Program-made: the position numbers and the translations under genes
The notes under the pieces: generated by a model
What the model was told of the DNA's origin: nothing
The model's database searches: none
The model's input: only the letters and a program-made list of their open reading frames with translations
Assembly (NCBI GenBank): GCA_945892985.1
Contig: CAMDDU010000004.1
Span: 1 to 64,000 of the forward strand
DNA: 64,000 bases
Direction: 5' to 3'
From: CAITSH01 sp945892985
GTDB lineage: Bacteria > Pseudomonadota > Gammaproteobacteria > Burkholderiales > SG8-39
Shown: piece after piece, positions 42,883 through 53,001 of the stretch
How positions within the stretch are numbered: the stretch's first letter is position 1
How the letters are laid out: each line of letters starts with the position of its first letter

Positions 42883-44130
42883 TCATTGGGAAGAAGAGGC
42901 TGACGGAACCGGCGGGCGGAGCAATTGAAGCAAGGCAGCCCCGATTCTGTCCAAGGAAAAATCGCCGGCCATGATGCGGGAACGGCCCTGCCACGTCAAG
43001 CGTAACGCCCTGTTTTGCAAGGCGGCAATTACTGCGGCGCGCAGCGCCGGCACATCGCTGGCGGGCACAACCGCGCCCGCTTCAAATTTGGTGATCCAGT
43101 CGGAAATCCCCGCCCCGTCGCTGGTCACCGTGGGCGTGCCAACTGCAGCCGCCTCGACCGTCACCATATTGAGCCCCTCACAAAGGGTCGGGTTGACATG
43201 CAGGTCGGCTGCGGCCAAGTGCTCGAAGACCGACTCGCCCTGCAGGGGGCCGGTGAAGCGCACGGTATGTTCCAGCCCGGCCGCCCGCAACACCGGCCAG
43301 ACGCCCTGGGCTAACCACGGATCATCGGGGCCGCACATCAGCCAGCAACTCCCCGGAACCGCGGCAACAATTCCCGCCCACGCCGCAGCCAGATCCTGCA
43401 AGCCCTTACCCTTGTGATTGCCGCTCAGGCTAACCACCAGCGGGGCTTCAGGAGCAATGCCATGACGCTTTCTGACTGACTCACTGACCGAAGCCCGCCT
43501 GGTGAAAATGGCGTCCAAAACCGGCATCGGTACGACCAATTGAATGGGCAGTAAAGCGATGCGTGATTGATCCGCCCCCTCCCGGATAAGAATGCGCTCC
43601 AGGGAGTCGCACAAGGCGCGCATGACATCAATGCCCGGGAAGGAATTGCGCAGCAACCAGGTCACCATGGGAGTGCGACGTTTGCCCACCCCGGCCTCGG
43701 GGCAGTCGAGAATATCGCCGCCGATATAGCTTGCGACAAGGTGGGTATGAATCAAGCCCAATCGCTTCAGAAAGGCCGCGGGAATGGCGTAGGTAAACCC
43801 ATCGCTACAGACCAGTACGTCCGGCTTGAAATGCCGTATTGCCTCGTAAATAACCCACATGCGATGAACCAGATTGCGGCCCTCGAACGCGCGGCGAAAG
43901 ATGCGGTCCGGCAGCCACGTCAGCAGTCGCTCCCAACCGCGTCGCGGGTCATACCACAGGGTCGAAATGCCGTCCCCCGCCTCCCGGTAATGGTCTTCAA
44001 GCTGTCGCTTTCCCCGCGCCAGGCCGCGGCGCTCCTCGAGCGCACACACCTCCTCACCCATCATTCGCAGCTTGACCAGCATCGGATATTCGCCGGTCCA
44101 CGCCTTGGGGTGCAGGTAAAGAATCCGCAT
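42883..44130 (-). CDS. GT4-family glycosyltransferase
   Basis: The 415-residue protein begins ILYLHPKAWTGEYPMLVKL, continues with FKPDVLVCSDGFTYAIPAA, and in the C-terminal domain has LVVSLSGNHKGKGLQDLA, CWLMCGPDDPWLAQGV and ADLHVNPTLCEGLNMVTVEAAAVG with the E-x7-E type pair. It transfers one sugar to an acceptor at the inner membrane. Spacing to neighbours is 3 and 11 nt. Confidence 0.87.
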   Translation of the reverse strand: MRILYLHPKAWTGEYPMLVKLRMMGEEVCALEERRGLARGKRQLEDHYREAGDGISTLWYDPRRGWERLLTWLPDRIFRRAFEGRNLVHRMWVIYEAIRHFKPDVLVCSDGFTYAIPAAFLKRLGLIHTHLVASYIGGDILDCPEAGVGKRRTPMVTWLLRNSFPGIDVMRALCDSLERILIREGADQSRIALLPIQLVVPMPVLDAIFTRRASVSESVRKRHGIAPEAPLVVSLSGNHKGKGLQDLAAAWAGIVAAVPGSCWLMCGPDDPWLAQGVWPVLRAAGLEHTVRFTGPLQGESVFEHLAAADLHVNPTLCEGLNMVTVEAAAVGTPTVTSDGAGISDWITKFEAGAVVPASDVPALRAAVIAALQNRALRLTWQGRSRIMAGDFSLDRIGAALLQLLRPPVPSASSSQ

Positions 44131-44133
44131 GCT

Positions 44134-45270
44134 TTAGCCCCGAACCTGAGCCAGCGCCAGCGCCACACGCTCGCCAAATGCGCGGCGCGAAAACCGCTCG
44201 AGATGGGTAATCGCCCTTCGCGGCTCAGGTCTTGCCGCAGCGTGGGCAAGCCGATCCAATAGCCGATCAAACGCCAGGCCGTTGTCAGCACGCGGGTCTT
44301 CGAACAGCCAGCCCGTTTCACCATCCACCACCGTCTCCGTGAAAGGGGGTGCATTCACCGCCAAAACCGGCGTGCCGCAACTTTGTGCCTCAATCAGATT
44401 CAAGCCCAAGGCCTCTTTTTCCGGCAATCCCGACAGCACATAGTCCAATTGGCCATAAACCGCCCCGACATCGCTTTGCTGCCCCCAAAAACGCACCTGC
44501 TTGCGCGCCGGAGCGAGCGCACGGCGAAGGTCGCGCACCGACGCATACCCGCCGCTGCCGAAAATTTCCAAATTGACAGTTGGATGCTTGGCCAGGATAG
44601 GGGCGAGTATCGAGAACATCCTTGGAAACTGCTTTATTGGCGTCAGGCGCGACACAATACCCACGGTCAGGCCGGGGCGACGAGAAAACGCCGGTCTGGG
44701 CCGAAATACATCCACCAAAGGCGCAAGCACCCCCAACAAACGGTCCCGCAGCTTGCGCCGGTCCCAGTCGTAGGGGCTGGCCGCCCGGAGCGCCCCTGGC
44801 GCTTGCGGTGCACCTCCGGGACGCATGGCGAGGTCGGCAATACCGTACATCGGTTCTGGATAGACGTTGGCAAAGCCCTTTTTTTGGGCGCTATCCATGA
44901 CGTGCCGTGATACGGCAAAAAGCCGCTCATAGTGGGCAAATCCGGCGGGACTGCGTTCGTATAGCGGCATATGCACAAACCCGGTGAGCCGGTGCCGTTT
45001 TGCCAGTGTGGCGGCAAAATCAAGGCTTGCCGCTGTATGCGTAACAATCAGACTGCGGCTTGTTGGCAGCGCATTGAGTATATCCGTCTCGTTCGCAACC
45101 TCACGCAAGCGCACCCCCTGCATATTCAACTGACGCCAAAACGGGGCATCTTTGGCAACAAATAGTTCGACTTCCCAGCCGAGCGCGATCAGCGCTTCGC
45201 TGAAGAAGCGCGTGTAGACCTCGCCGCCGCCGAAGGTTTTTTGCAGGTTGATCTGGTAGCAGACTGGCAT
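44134..45270 (-). CDS. GT4-family glycosyltransferase
   Basis: The 378-residue protein starts VCYQINLQKTFGGGEVYTRF with the GGGE loop of GT4 N-domains. LTVGIVSRLTPIKQFPRMF and VLSGLPEKEALGLNLIEAQSCG follow as the C-terminal donor site with the Glu pair. It lies 13 nt after the asnB copy 2 gene (in transcription order) and 3 nt before the next GT4. Confidence 0.87.
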   Translation of the reverse strand: MPVCYQINLQKTFGGGEVYTRFFSEALIALGWEVELFVAKDAPFWRQLNMQGVRLREVANETDILNALPTSRSLIVTHTAASLDFAATLAKRHRLTGFVHMPLYERSPAGFAHYERLFAVSRHVMDSAQKKGFANVYPEPMYGIADLAMRPGGAPQAPGALRAASPYDWDRRKLRDRLLGVLAPLVDVFRPRPAFSRRPGLTVGIVSRLTPIKQFPRMFSILAPILAKHPTVNLEIFGSGGYASVRDLRRALAPARKQVRFWGQQSDVGAVYGQLDYVLSGLPEKEALGLNLIEAQSCGTPVLAVNAPPFTETVVDGETGWLFEDPRADNGLAFDRLLDRLAHAAARPEPRRAITHLERFSRRAFGERVALALAQVRG

Positions 45271-45283
45271 CGTGTCTCAGCGT

Positions 45284-47176
45284 TTATATCGGCACACGAA
45301 AACGTTCCACCCACAACGCCAATACCAATAAGGGCCAAAGCCGCGTGCTGTGCGACCCGCGTCCGGACAAATGCTCCGCAACATAGCGTTCTGTCACATC
45401 CTGACGAAACCAGGGCGCCAGCGTGCGCTTATCAACCAAAGTGTCACGGAGCATGTCAGCCAGGTCTTCCTTCAGCCAGCGCGACAGCGGCACCGAAAAT
45501 CCCTTTTTCGGCCGATCCATGAAACCAGCCGGCAACCAGTCTTTGAACGCCTCTTTGAGGATATGTTTGTGCCGGCCCGCAGCCGATAGTTTGTAATGCC
45601 CCGGCAAGCTCGCGGCAAATTCGATCAGGCGATGGTCAAGGAAGGGCGACCGGCATTCCAGTGAATTGGCCATGCTGGCGATATCCACCTTGAAAAGGAT
45701 GTCCTCAGGCAGGTAAGTCGTCATATCCAGGGCGAGGTAGCGGTTGACGACATCATCGCCGGGCCGCTCGAAATGTTTTTCCAAGTATTCAGTCGTACGC
45801 GAAGCGCCAATCGCCGCCCTAAAATTAGGCATTAGCATGTCCTGCTTCTCCGCATCCGGGAAAAATGCCAGTAGGTGCTTGTAGGCGTCGAGGCCGCGCA
45901 TTTGGAGTATTTCATCTGCGCGCGAAGCCGGGAAGCGCTTACCACGCCGGTCGGCGCGAAGACGCGATTCGAGCGCAATGGTCGCGCGTCGCATGCCGCG
46001 CCACAAGGGCTTCAGGCCGCGGCGCTCCAACCACTCGGCGCGGCGGATCTGGTAAAACCGCCGGTAGCCTGCAAACACTTCGTCGCCGCCGTCGCCAGTG
46101 AGCGCCACCGTCACCTGGGATCGCGCAAACTGCGAAACATAGAACGTTGGCATCACCGAGTTGTCGGCGAGGGGCTCTCCCAAATGGTCGATCATCTTCG
46201 GCATGATGTCCACCGCATCGGCTTTGACCATCATTTCGTTATGATCGGTGCGAAGGTGGGTCGCGATGTCCCTCGCTTGCGGCAATTCGTTAAATCGCTC
46301 GTCCTCAAAGCCGATGGAAAAGGTCTTTAACGGAGAAGCGCCAAGGTGCGCCATCGCTGCCACCGTAATGGTCGAATCGATACCACCGGACAGAAAAGCA
46401 CCCAGGGGCACATCCGACACCAGGCGCAGCTTGGTGGCCTCGAGCACCTGCTCGCGTAGCGCCTCGCAAGCGTCCTTGAACGACAAGGCACTGCGTTTGG
46501 TAAGGTCGACATCCCAATAACGGAATAGCCTTTCGATCTTGCCATTTTTCACAACCATCGCATGCGCCGGCGGCAATTTCCGAATAGCCGCAAACCCGGA
46601 CATGGGCGCAGGAATGTACTGAAAACTGAGGAAATGATCGAGCGCCTGGTAGTCGGGTTGGCGCGGCAGGGCCGGATCCAGTGCAAAGAGGGCCTGAATT
46701 TCGGACCCGAACAGAAAACCGTGTGGCGTTTGGGCGTAGACCAGCGGCTTTACGCCAAGCCGGTCTCTCGCGATAGACAGTGTTTTTTCAAGCCGATCCC
46801 AAACAGCAAAGGCGAACATACCGCGCAGCTTCGCGAGGCACTTTTCCAGCCCCTCTCGCGCAAACAAGCGCAGCAGCACCTCGGTATCGGAATGGCCGCG
46901 AAAGATTTCACCCGCGCTCGCCAGGTTTTCTCGAAGCTCCCGAAAGTTGTAAATCTCGCCATTGAAAATAATGACGTAACGCCCGTCCGGACTATGCATG
47001 GGCTGATGGCCCAACTCGGATAGATCGAGAATGGAAAGGCGGACGAAACCCAGCGCAGCCGCATCTTCACGCCAGATGCCATTGTCGTCAGGCCCGCGAT
47101 GATGCAGGCTGGCAATCCCGCGCTCAAGGTCGACCCGCCCCCCGGGGGCCACGATGGCGCCGACGATGCCACACAT
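45284..47176 (-). CDS. asnB: Glutamine-dependent asparagine synthetase-family amidotransferase (copy 2)
   Basis: The 630-residue protein has MCGIVGAIVAPG with the glutaminase Cys2, FNGEIYNFRELRENL, the pyrophosphatase loop LGAFLSGGIDSTITVAAM and ALTGDGGDEVFAGYRRFY. It diverges from copy 1 throughout (for example SGGIDSTITVA against SGGIDSSLIVA), so it is a separate enzyme, not a duplication. Each cluster half has one copy, suggesting each glycan or core region has its own amidation step. Start ATG overlaps the preceding GT4 stop by 1 nt. Confidence 0.92.
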   Translation of the reverse strand: MCGIVGAIVAPGGRVDLERGIASLHHRGPDDNGIWREDAAALGFVRLSILDLSELGHQPMHSPDGRYVIIFNGEIYNFRELRENLASAGEIFRGHSDTEVLLRLFAREGLEKCLAKLRGMFAFAVWDRLEKTLSIARDRLGVKPLVYAQTPHGFLFGSEIQALFALDPALPRQPDYQALDHFLSFQYIPAPMSGFAAIRKLPPAHAMVVKNGKIERLFRYWDVDLTKRSALSFKDACEALREQVLEATKLRLVSDVPLGAFLSGGIDSTITVAAMAHLGASPLKTFSIGFEDERFNELPQARDIATHLRTDHNEMMVKADAVDIMPKMIDHLGEPLADNSVMPTFYVSQFARSQVTVALTGDGGDEVFAGYRRFYQIRRAEWLERRGLKPLWRGMRRATIALESRLRADRRGKRFPASRADEILQMRGLDAYKHLLAFFPDAEKQDMLMPNFRAAIGASRTTEYLEKHFERPGDDVVNRYLALDMTTYLPEDILFKVDIASMANSLECRSPFLDHRLIEFAASLPGHYKLSAAGRHKHILKEAFKDWLPAGFMDRPKKGFSVPLSRWLKEDLADMLRDTLVDKRTLAPWFRQDVTERYVAEHLSGRGSHSTRLWPLLVLALWVERFRVPI

Positions 47177-48279
47177 TAGCGGCCCCCTTTCAATAGCACT
47201 TCCAGTTGGGCCGAAGTCCTCGCCCAGGTGAATTGGGCCTCGACGCGCCGGCGTGCAGCCTCGCCCATTTGCCGCAACCTCGCTCGGTCACTCAAGGCCT
47301 CGTTCAAGGCAAGCGTCCATGCCGTTTCATCGCCCGGAGTCGCCAACCAGCCCGTTTCACCATCAGCCACAACTTCAGGCAAGCCGCCATTGCGCGAAGC
47401 AAGCACAGGCAGGCCACAAGCCATCGCCTCAGCCACACTGATGCCAAAGGCTTCTTCGCCTATGGAAGGCTGCACGTAAAGATCAGCCTCGCTCAATACA
47501 CCAGGCAGGTCGGCGTGAGCAACCCGCCCGGCAAAATGAACCCGATCAGCCACCCCGAGGGCGCTAGCCTGGGCTTTCAAGTTAGCCTCCTCAGGCCCGG
47601 CACCGACCACCAGATAACGCACGTCCGGCGCGAGTTGCGGCAATACGGAAATGATGATGCGCAGGCCTTTCCAGCCGACCAGCCTTCCCACGCTGGCCAG
47701 GATGCGCGCGTCAGACGGAAAACCCCAGGTCGCACGACGCGCCGGGTCGCGCAGCATGGGACGAAAACCTTCGATGTCCACGCCGTTGTGCACGATCGAT
47801 ACCGCGCGGCCGTAACGCAACTCCTGCTGGCGCGCCGTGTAGCGGCTGACACCCACCAGGTGGTCAATGGCGCCAACGAACCAGCGGTCACCGGCAAAAA
47901 AATCCGTACCCCCGGTGTGAAACAAGGTCACGGCTTTCATTCCACGCTGCCGCGCCCACCACATGACGGGAAAATCAAAGGGTTTGCATATCACGATCGC
48001 GTCGTATGCGCCCGATAGCAGGTGATCCAACGCATGGCGGGCAAACGAAAGGCGTTCCATCAACCGCTGGAAGCGATGCCCGAAGTTCGGCCAATCCTGC
48101 TCGAGTCGGAACGGAAATTGCACAAGCCGCAGCTCGTCATGCCAGGCCCCGCCCCTATCCCCCGCCACCAGGGTGACTTCATGTCCACGTCGTGCGAGAG
48201 CCCTGCCCATTTCCCAGTAATAGGTTTCGAGCCCACCCGGAATAAAGCAACTGGTGACGTTGTACATGCAAATTTTCAT
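47176..48279 (-). CDS. GT4-family glycosyltransferase
   Basis: The protein has 367 residues from ATG 48279 (ATGA overlap with the waaL-like stop). Features are MYNVTSCFIPGGLETYYWEM, ILASVGRLVGWKGLRIIISV, RYLVVGAGPEEANLKAQA and VQPSIGEEAFGISVAEAMACG. It is a typical retaining GT4. It lies between the ligase/polymerase-like gene and asnB copy 2 and is coupled to both by overlap. Confidence 0.88.
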   Translation of the reverse strand: MKICMYNVTSCFIPGGLETYYWEMGRALARRGHEVTLVAGDRGGAWHDELRLVQFPFRLEQDWPNFGHRFQRLMERLSFARHALDHLLSGAYDAIVICKPFDFPVMWWARQRGMKAVTLFHTGGTDFFAGDRWFVGAIDHLVGVSRYTARQQELRYGRAVSIVHNGVDIEGFRPMLRDPARRATWGFPSDARILASVGRLVGWKGLRIIISVLPQLAPDVRYLVVGAGPEEANLKAQASALGVADRVHFAGRVAHADLPGVLSEADLYVQPSIGEEAFGISVAEAMACGLPVLASRNGGLPEVVADGETGWLATPGDETAWTLALNEALSDRARLRQMGEAARRRVEAQFTWARTSAQLEVLLKGGR

Positions 48280-49472
48280 GGCACCGCCGGTCGCGCCGTT
48301 GGTAGCGACAGCCGACAACCCAGGCCAAGCAACATTCCATTTAATGCCCAAAACAACAAGGCTTGGTCACGTACAAACATATCGTTGACCATATTCCGCA
48401 AAAATACGCCAAGAACAAGCGCAATGCCACACACGCCGATCATCACCAGCCGCCGATCGCCTGAACGCCAAAACCGCAAATATTCACGCAGCAACGCGCC
48501 AAATACCAACAGTATGGCCACCATCCCCGGTAAGCCCATTGAGAGTCCATAGTTGAGGACGACATTGTGCCCGTGCCAGAGCATCAGGTTGTCAGGAGGA
48601 ACAAGATCCGGATGGGCCTTACTCAGCGCGCGACGTCCAAATCCCGCTCCGCTCCAGGGCGTTTCCAAAATGCGCGCTACCACCTTAGGGAAAAAAAATA
48701 ATCGACCGTCTTTGTTCATGACCGTACTTGGCTGCGCAATGGCTTGGAAGCGCGTTGCCTGTGTCAGCTGTAAAGCGAGTAAAGTCGCCAAGGCGACCAA
48801 AATAAGCATTCCCGCGACACGCTTGATACCAAACCGAAACCGCGTGCCGCAAAGGATTAACGCCACCAAGACCTGTACAAACAAAACTGGCCAAATAATT
48901 CGCTGCAAACAGTAATAGCCCGCGATAAGCAACAGACCGAGCAGCGCCCAAGACAGGCGGCGCAGCCATTTATCATCGGATAGAAATAAAAGCAGGCACG
49001 CCATCGGTGCGACAGCCACAAGGTAGCCTGCAAATGCAGCCGATCCTCCAAAGGGGTAGGCGCTCGATTCGCTCCACAATCCAAGCTGGGCGCGCATCCA
49101 CAGAGCGCTGATACACAACACCAACGCGCCCGCGCTCAGGGCGAGCAAAAACCACCTTATCCGCCGCCATTCGCTCGTGATGACGAAAAACCCAATAAAA
49201 ACCATCATCGTGTACATCAACTCATTTTTGACCTCCGACAGGCTGTAGTCCGGGTCTACCGCATAAAAAAGTGATGCAAGTACTGTTGCTCCCCAAAACA
49301 ACAACACTGGTAAAAATGGAATCTGCGGAACCGATGATCGCCTCCAGACAAACATCGCGTAGACAAAGGCAAGCGCAACGCACAGCAGGCGAAACGCCAC
49401 CGTTCCGGAAAAGGGCAGGATAAACAGCAGCAGCATAAAGGGCAGCAAACCCGCTTCGGTAAAGCGCCTCAT
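48276..49472 (-). CDS. O-antigen ligase/polymerase-like membrane protein (WaaL/Wzy superfamily)
   Basis: The 398-residue protein has about 10-12 helices. It starts FTEAGLLPFMLLLFILPFSGTVAF and has a periplasmic loop with SGAGFGRRALSKAHPDLVPPDNLMLWHGHNVVLNYGLSMG, which matches the conserved HxH-containing loop (HGHNVVLNY) of WaaL-type ligases. WaaL joins the O-chain to the lipid A core outside the inner membrane. Family members include Wzy polymerases, so which one it is cannot be settled. It overlaps GT4 genes on both sides. Confidence 0.82.
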   Translation of the reverse strand: MRRFTEAGLLPFMLLLFILPFSGTVAFRLLCVALAFVYAMFVWRRSSVPQIPFLPVLLFWGATVLASLFYAVDPDYSLSEVKNELMYTMMVFIGFFVITSEWRRIRWFLLALSAGALVLCISALWMRAQLGLWSESSAYPFGGSAAFAGYLVAVAPMACLLLFLSDDKWLRRLSWALLGLLLIAGYYCLQRIIWPVLFVQVLVALILCGTRFRFGIKRVAGMLILVALATLLALQLTQATRFQAIAQPSTVMNKDGRLFFFPKVVARILETPWSGAGFGRRALSKAHPDLVPPDNLMLWHGHNVVLNYGLSMGLPGMVAILLVFGALLREYLRFWRSGDRRLVMIGVCGIALVLGVFLRNMVNDMFVRDQALLFWALNGMLLGLGCRLSLPTARPAVP

Positions 49473-50680
49473 CCTGCGACCCTAGCTTGCCTGTCCAGCA
49501 AGCGGTCGTACAGATTCTCAAACTCTTCGCATACGCGCGACCAATCGAAATCACGTTCTATCTTGGCCTGCAGCCAGCGCCCGGCGGCTTCGCGTCGCTG
49601 CGCATCGGTCACGTAGGCATCAACGGCTTGGCAAAGCTCTTGCGGATTGGCCGGATCGGCGACAAATTCAAACCCCGCACACTCTTGCAAAAATTCGGTG
49701 ACCCCCCCTCGCGCCGCCGCGACAATAGGCAGGCCGGCTGCGGCGGCCTCCAGCATCACTGTGGGGAAGGGATCGTCCCACAAGGATGGCAAGACGAACA
49801 CGTCTCCTGCAAGCAGAAACTCATGCATCTGTGCCGGGTGCAGGCTGCCCACCCAACGCACCCCGGGCATGGCCGCCATACGCGCGACAACAGCCCGTCC
49901 ATATACGGCCTTCTCATTACGAGGGTCATCGCTGTCGCGCACATTGCCCGCAACGAGCAGGCGAACACGATCGCCACGCACTGCCCGCAGTCGCTCATAT
50001 GCATCGAGTAATTCCTGAACCCCTTTTTCTTTCACCAGTCGCCCGGCAAAGAGCAACACGACAGCCTCCGGATCATCCACGCCGTATTTTTCCCGCATCG
50101 CGCTTCGCTGCGCGGGCGCAAGTTCCCAATGCGGCCTGCAGCGCGCGGTATCAACGCCCGTATAAATAACACTGACGCGCTCTGCGGCGATACCGTTTGA
50201 ATTCACCAGCCATTGCGCCATGTAGTGGCTGCAGGCTACCCAGTGCCTTACTGCGGCAAGCGCATCCCTCGGAAGCGGCTTTTCGTTCGCCACGTGCACC
50301 ACGGCAGGCATTGCCGCACGACGGATCTGCTCATGCAAAGCGGCAAGCAGTTTGGGTTCGTTGTGGATATGCACAAGCGCCGCGCCCTCGTCGCGCGCGA
50401 TGCGCCACATGCGCTGCGCATAGGGAAGTGGATCGAGCCGGGTAATTTTCTGCAACAGCCGCCGATAAAGACGTCCGATGCGAACCCGCCGCACCTGCAT
50501 GGCGTCAAAGGACTCTCGCTCGACTTGCTCAGCAAAGGCCCGGCAAATGACAACCGGGCGATAGCGGCGTTGCCGGCGGGCCACCTGCTCGACGCGTAGC
50601 TCGGTTCCGGCCGGATAGACGGGCGGGAAGGGATTGTGGTCGGGCAAGAGGTGAGCGACCGTGACAGTGGGGCGAAGCAT
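49469..50680 (-). CDS. GT4-family glycosyltransferase
   Basis: The protein has 403 residues from ATG 50680, which overlaps the GT9 stop by one base. The longer open frame upstream belongs to the GT9 gene. Motifs include VTVAHLLPDHNPFPPVYPAG (donor-like N-domain), VVLLFAGRLVKEKGVQELLDA, LLVAGNVRDSDDPRNEKAV and VLPSLWDDPFPTVMLEAAAAGLP. It is part of the LPS-core run that includes GT9 enzymes. Confidence 0.87.
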   Translation of the reverse strand: MLRPTVTVAHLLPDHNPFPPVYPAGTELRVEQVARRQRRYRPVVICRAFAEQVERESFDAMQVRRVRIGRLYRRLLQKITRLDPLPYAQRMWRIARDEGAALVHIHNEPKLLAALHEQIRRAAMPAVVHVANEKPLPRDALAAVRHWVACSHYMAQWLVNSNGIAAERVSVIYTGVDTARCRPHWELAPAQRSAMREKYGVDDPEAVVLLFAGRLVKEKGVQELLDAYERLRAVRGDRVRLLVAGNVRDSDDPRNEKAVYGRAVVARMAAMPGVRWVGSLHPAQMHEFLLAGDVFVLPSLWDDPFPTVMLEAAAAGLPIVAAARGGVTEFLQECAGFEFVADPANPQELCQAVDAYVTDAQRREAAGRWLQAKIERDFDWSRVCEEFENLYDRLLDRQARVAG

Positions 50681-51795
50681 CAGTGCAAAGTGCGCCTTAG
50701 CGCCGAAAAAATCTCGTCGACGCCAATTTGGTCCATGCAGTTTTTCGGCACATACGGGCATTGCTTTTCCACACAAGGCTCACACGTCCGCGGCTTTTGC
50801 ACGATGGTCGGCTTGGCATTTCCCGCCCGCGGCCCTATCAGCGTGGAAAAGGTCGGCGCATACAAGGCGACCAAGGGGATATCCAGTGCGCTCGCAAGAT
50901 GGCCAATCCCTGTGTCTGGGGCCACCACGCAGGCGGCACCAGCCAACACTGCGGCCGTACCGGCGATATCCAGCCGGCCGGCAAAGTTGTGCACGCCCGG
51001 TATGCCGTCCGCCAGCTCCGCCAGAGGCGCCCGATCCTGCCCACCGCCTGTCAACACAATGGCGTGCGATGGCCAGGTCATCCGGGCTTGTTCCAACAAT
51101 TGCCGCACTTTTTCAAGCGGCCACACCTTGTACGCATCGGCCGCATACACATGCATCACCCAATACGGCCCGGCACCGATCTCATCGCGTAGCATTGCTG
51201 CGCTTTTACGCGCAGCCTCCTCCGCCAGAAATACCCGCGGCGAATTGCCTGCGGGCGCGATCCCCAAGGTGTCCAGGATACGCAGGCGATTCTCGATGTA
51301 GTGGACGCCCGGCAGCGTCGTCTGGTCGACTTTGCGTTCCCGGTTGGAAAGCAAAAATCCGTAGCGTGTGCCGGTCGTGGGAATGCGCACAATGAACGGA
51401 CTGCCGGAAAGATAGCAAAGCGGAAGAATATCGGGGTCATTGCCGTGCAGGACAAGGGTCAAATCCGGACTGAAATCGCGCAACGCGCGCAGGGTGGCAA
51501 AAAAACGGCGGTACTTCCCCGAATAGGGAATAAGCGCGTCAAGATCCGGATCTGCCGCAAACAGGGGGGCCCAGGCGGCGCGACAAAAAAGCCGGATATC
51601 AGCTTGGGGCAGTGCCGCGCGTAGCGCCGGCAATACGGGCGTCGACAGCACCGCATCGCCCAGCCCCGTGGTCAGCACCACGAGAACCCGCTTGACCTCA
51701 TCCAACTGCAATTGCGCGAGCGGCCGAACCGGCATGGTGCCGGTCCTGCGCCGAACGTGGGAGAACAGCAGGGAATCGATAAAAGGCAGATTCAT
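50680..51795 (-). CDS. GT9-family glycosyltransferase (heptosyltransferase-like)
   Basis: The 371-residue protein carries VLVVLTTGLGDAVLSTPVLPAL (the GLGDAVLSTP loop), YWVMHVYAADAYKVWPLE, and VAPDTGIGHLASALDIPLVALYAP, where the donor-binding D-x-G-x-x-H-L-A is intact. A late segment has four cysteines (CEPCVEKQCPYVPKNC), as in several GT9 proteins. ATGA overlap links it to the next GT4. It likely adds heptose or a related sugar to the LPS core. Confidence 0.86.
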   Translation of the reverse strand: MNLPFIDSLLFSHVRRRTGTMPVRPLAQLQLDEVKRVLVVLTTGLGDAVLSTPVLPALRAALPQADIRLFCRAAWAPLFAADPDLDALIPYSGKYRRFFATLRALRDFSPDLTLVLHGNDPDILPLCYLSGSPFIVRIPTTGTRYGFLLSNRERKVDQTTLPGVHYIENRLRILDTLGIAPAGNSPRVFLAEEAARKSAAMLRDEIGAGPYWVMHVYAADAYKVWPLEKVRQLLEQARMTWPSHAIVLTGGGQDRAPLAELADGIPGVHNFAGRLDIAGTAAVLAGAACVVAPDTGIGHLASALDIPLVALYAPTFSTLIGPRAGNAKPTIVQKPRTCEPCVEKQCPYVPKNCMDQIGVDEIFSALRRTLH

Positions 51796-52910
51796 TTTTC
51801 GAGTGCGGCTCGCACCAGCGTGCCCTTGCCCATCACATCGCGGAAAATCGCCTCCATACGCGTGAGCATGATGTCCGCGGAAAACCGGGCCTGCGCTTCA
51901 ATAATTGCCGCCCGTCCCAAGCGCTCGCGCAGCGGCGCGTCATCGCGTAGTCGCACCATCGCCGCGGCAAGCGCCTCTGGATCTTGCGGCCGCACCATCA
52001 TCGCGGTGACGCCATCACGGGCGATCTCGCCAATCGCGCCGACATTGGTCGTTATAATCGGCAAGCCGCACGCCATTGCCTGCATGATGGCCTGTGGCAC
52101 GCCCTCGTTCGCATAGGAGGGCAGAACAAAGGTGTCAAAGCTCTGCAGCCAGGGCACGACGTCTTCACGCTGCCCGGCCATGATCACGCGATCGGCGATG
52201 CCAAGCTCCTGCGCCTGACGGCGCAGGTTGGTTTCCCCAGGCCCCGCACCGACAATAACCACCTTCAAATGGCCGTCGTCAATCATGGCGAGGGCATCGA
52301 GCAAGTAACGATGTCCTTTCCAACTGCGCAGGGTCGCCACGATCCCGACCAGAAAATCGTCCGCCGCAAGTCCGAGCGTCGCCCGGGACGCGAGCCGATC
52401 GCCGGCTCGGAAATGAGCAAGATCAATCCCGGTCGGAATGGACACCACACGCGCAGGGTCGGCAGCAGTTTCACGGACAACCTGCAGTCGCAAGGCCTCG
52501 CCTGTGGTCACTATCCGCGCGGCTGCCCGCCTATAGAGCCAGCGCGTTCCCATGTTGGAGGGGATAGGCGCGGATATGTGCCTGGTGCGCACCACTGCAG
52601 GCGCATTCCTCAAGCCAATACAGGCAAGCGCGGTCAGCCAACTATCCGTGGAGCTATGCGTATTGACGATATCCACAGCCTCAGCTGAAAGAAAGGATCT
52701 GAGTGCGCGATAGCCGGCAATGGTTTTGCGCTCAATGGGAACCGCACAGGCGGGCAGACCTCGCTTTAGGGCCTCCGCGTAAATGCGCGATTGCCGCGGG
52801 GCCGCAAGGCGAACCTGATGCCCGCGTCTGGCCATTCCGAGCGCCTCATTGAGAACGCGCAACTCCTGCCCGCCCCACCCGCATGAGGCCTCCGTATGCA
52901 CGATCCTCAT
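51792..52910 (-). CDS. GT4-family glycosyltransferase
   Basis: The 372-residue protein begins MRIVHTEASCGWGGQELRVL, the GWGGQE loop of LPS-core type GT4 enzymes. It then has VGIVATLRSWKGHRYLLDA, KVVIVGAGPGETNLRRQA and VLPSYANEGVPQAIMQAMACGLPI. It lies 91 nt downstream of msbA and overlaps the GT9 that follows. Confidence 0.88.
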   Translation of the reverse strand: MRIVHTEASCGWGGQELRVLNEALGMARRGHQVRLAAPRQSRIYAEALKRGLPACAVPIERKTIAGYRALRSFLSAEAVDIVNTHSSTDSWLTALACIGLRNAPAVVRTRHISAPIPSNMGTRWLYRRAAARIVTTGEALRLQVVRETAADPARVVSIPTGIDLAHFRAGDRLASRATLGLAADDFLVGIVATLRSWKGHRYLLDALAMIDDGHLKVVIVGAGPGETNLRRQAQELGIADRVIMAGQREDVVPWLQSFDTFVLPSYANEGVPQAIMQAMACGLPIITTNVGAIGEIARDGVTAMMVRPQDPEALAAAMVRLRDDAPLRERLGRAAIIEAQARFSADIMLTRMEAIFRDVMGKGTLVRAALEK

Positions 52911-53001
52911 GCGTTACCGCGCGAATGCACATCGCGCGCACCCAAGCCAAAGCGAACGATTTGCGTACGGAAGCCGTTCCCCGCACCAAAAACGCGACGA
53001 T

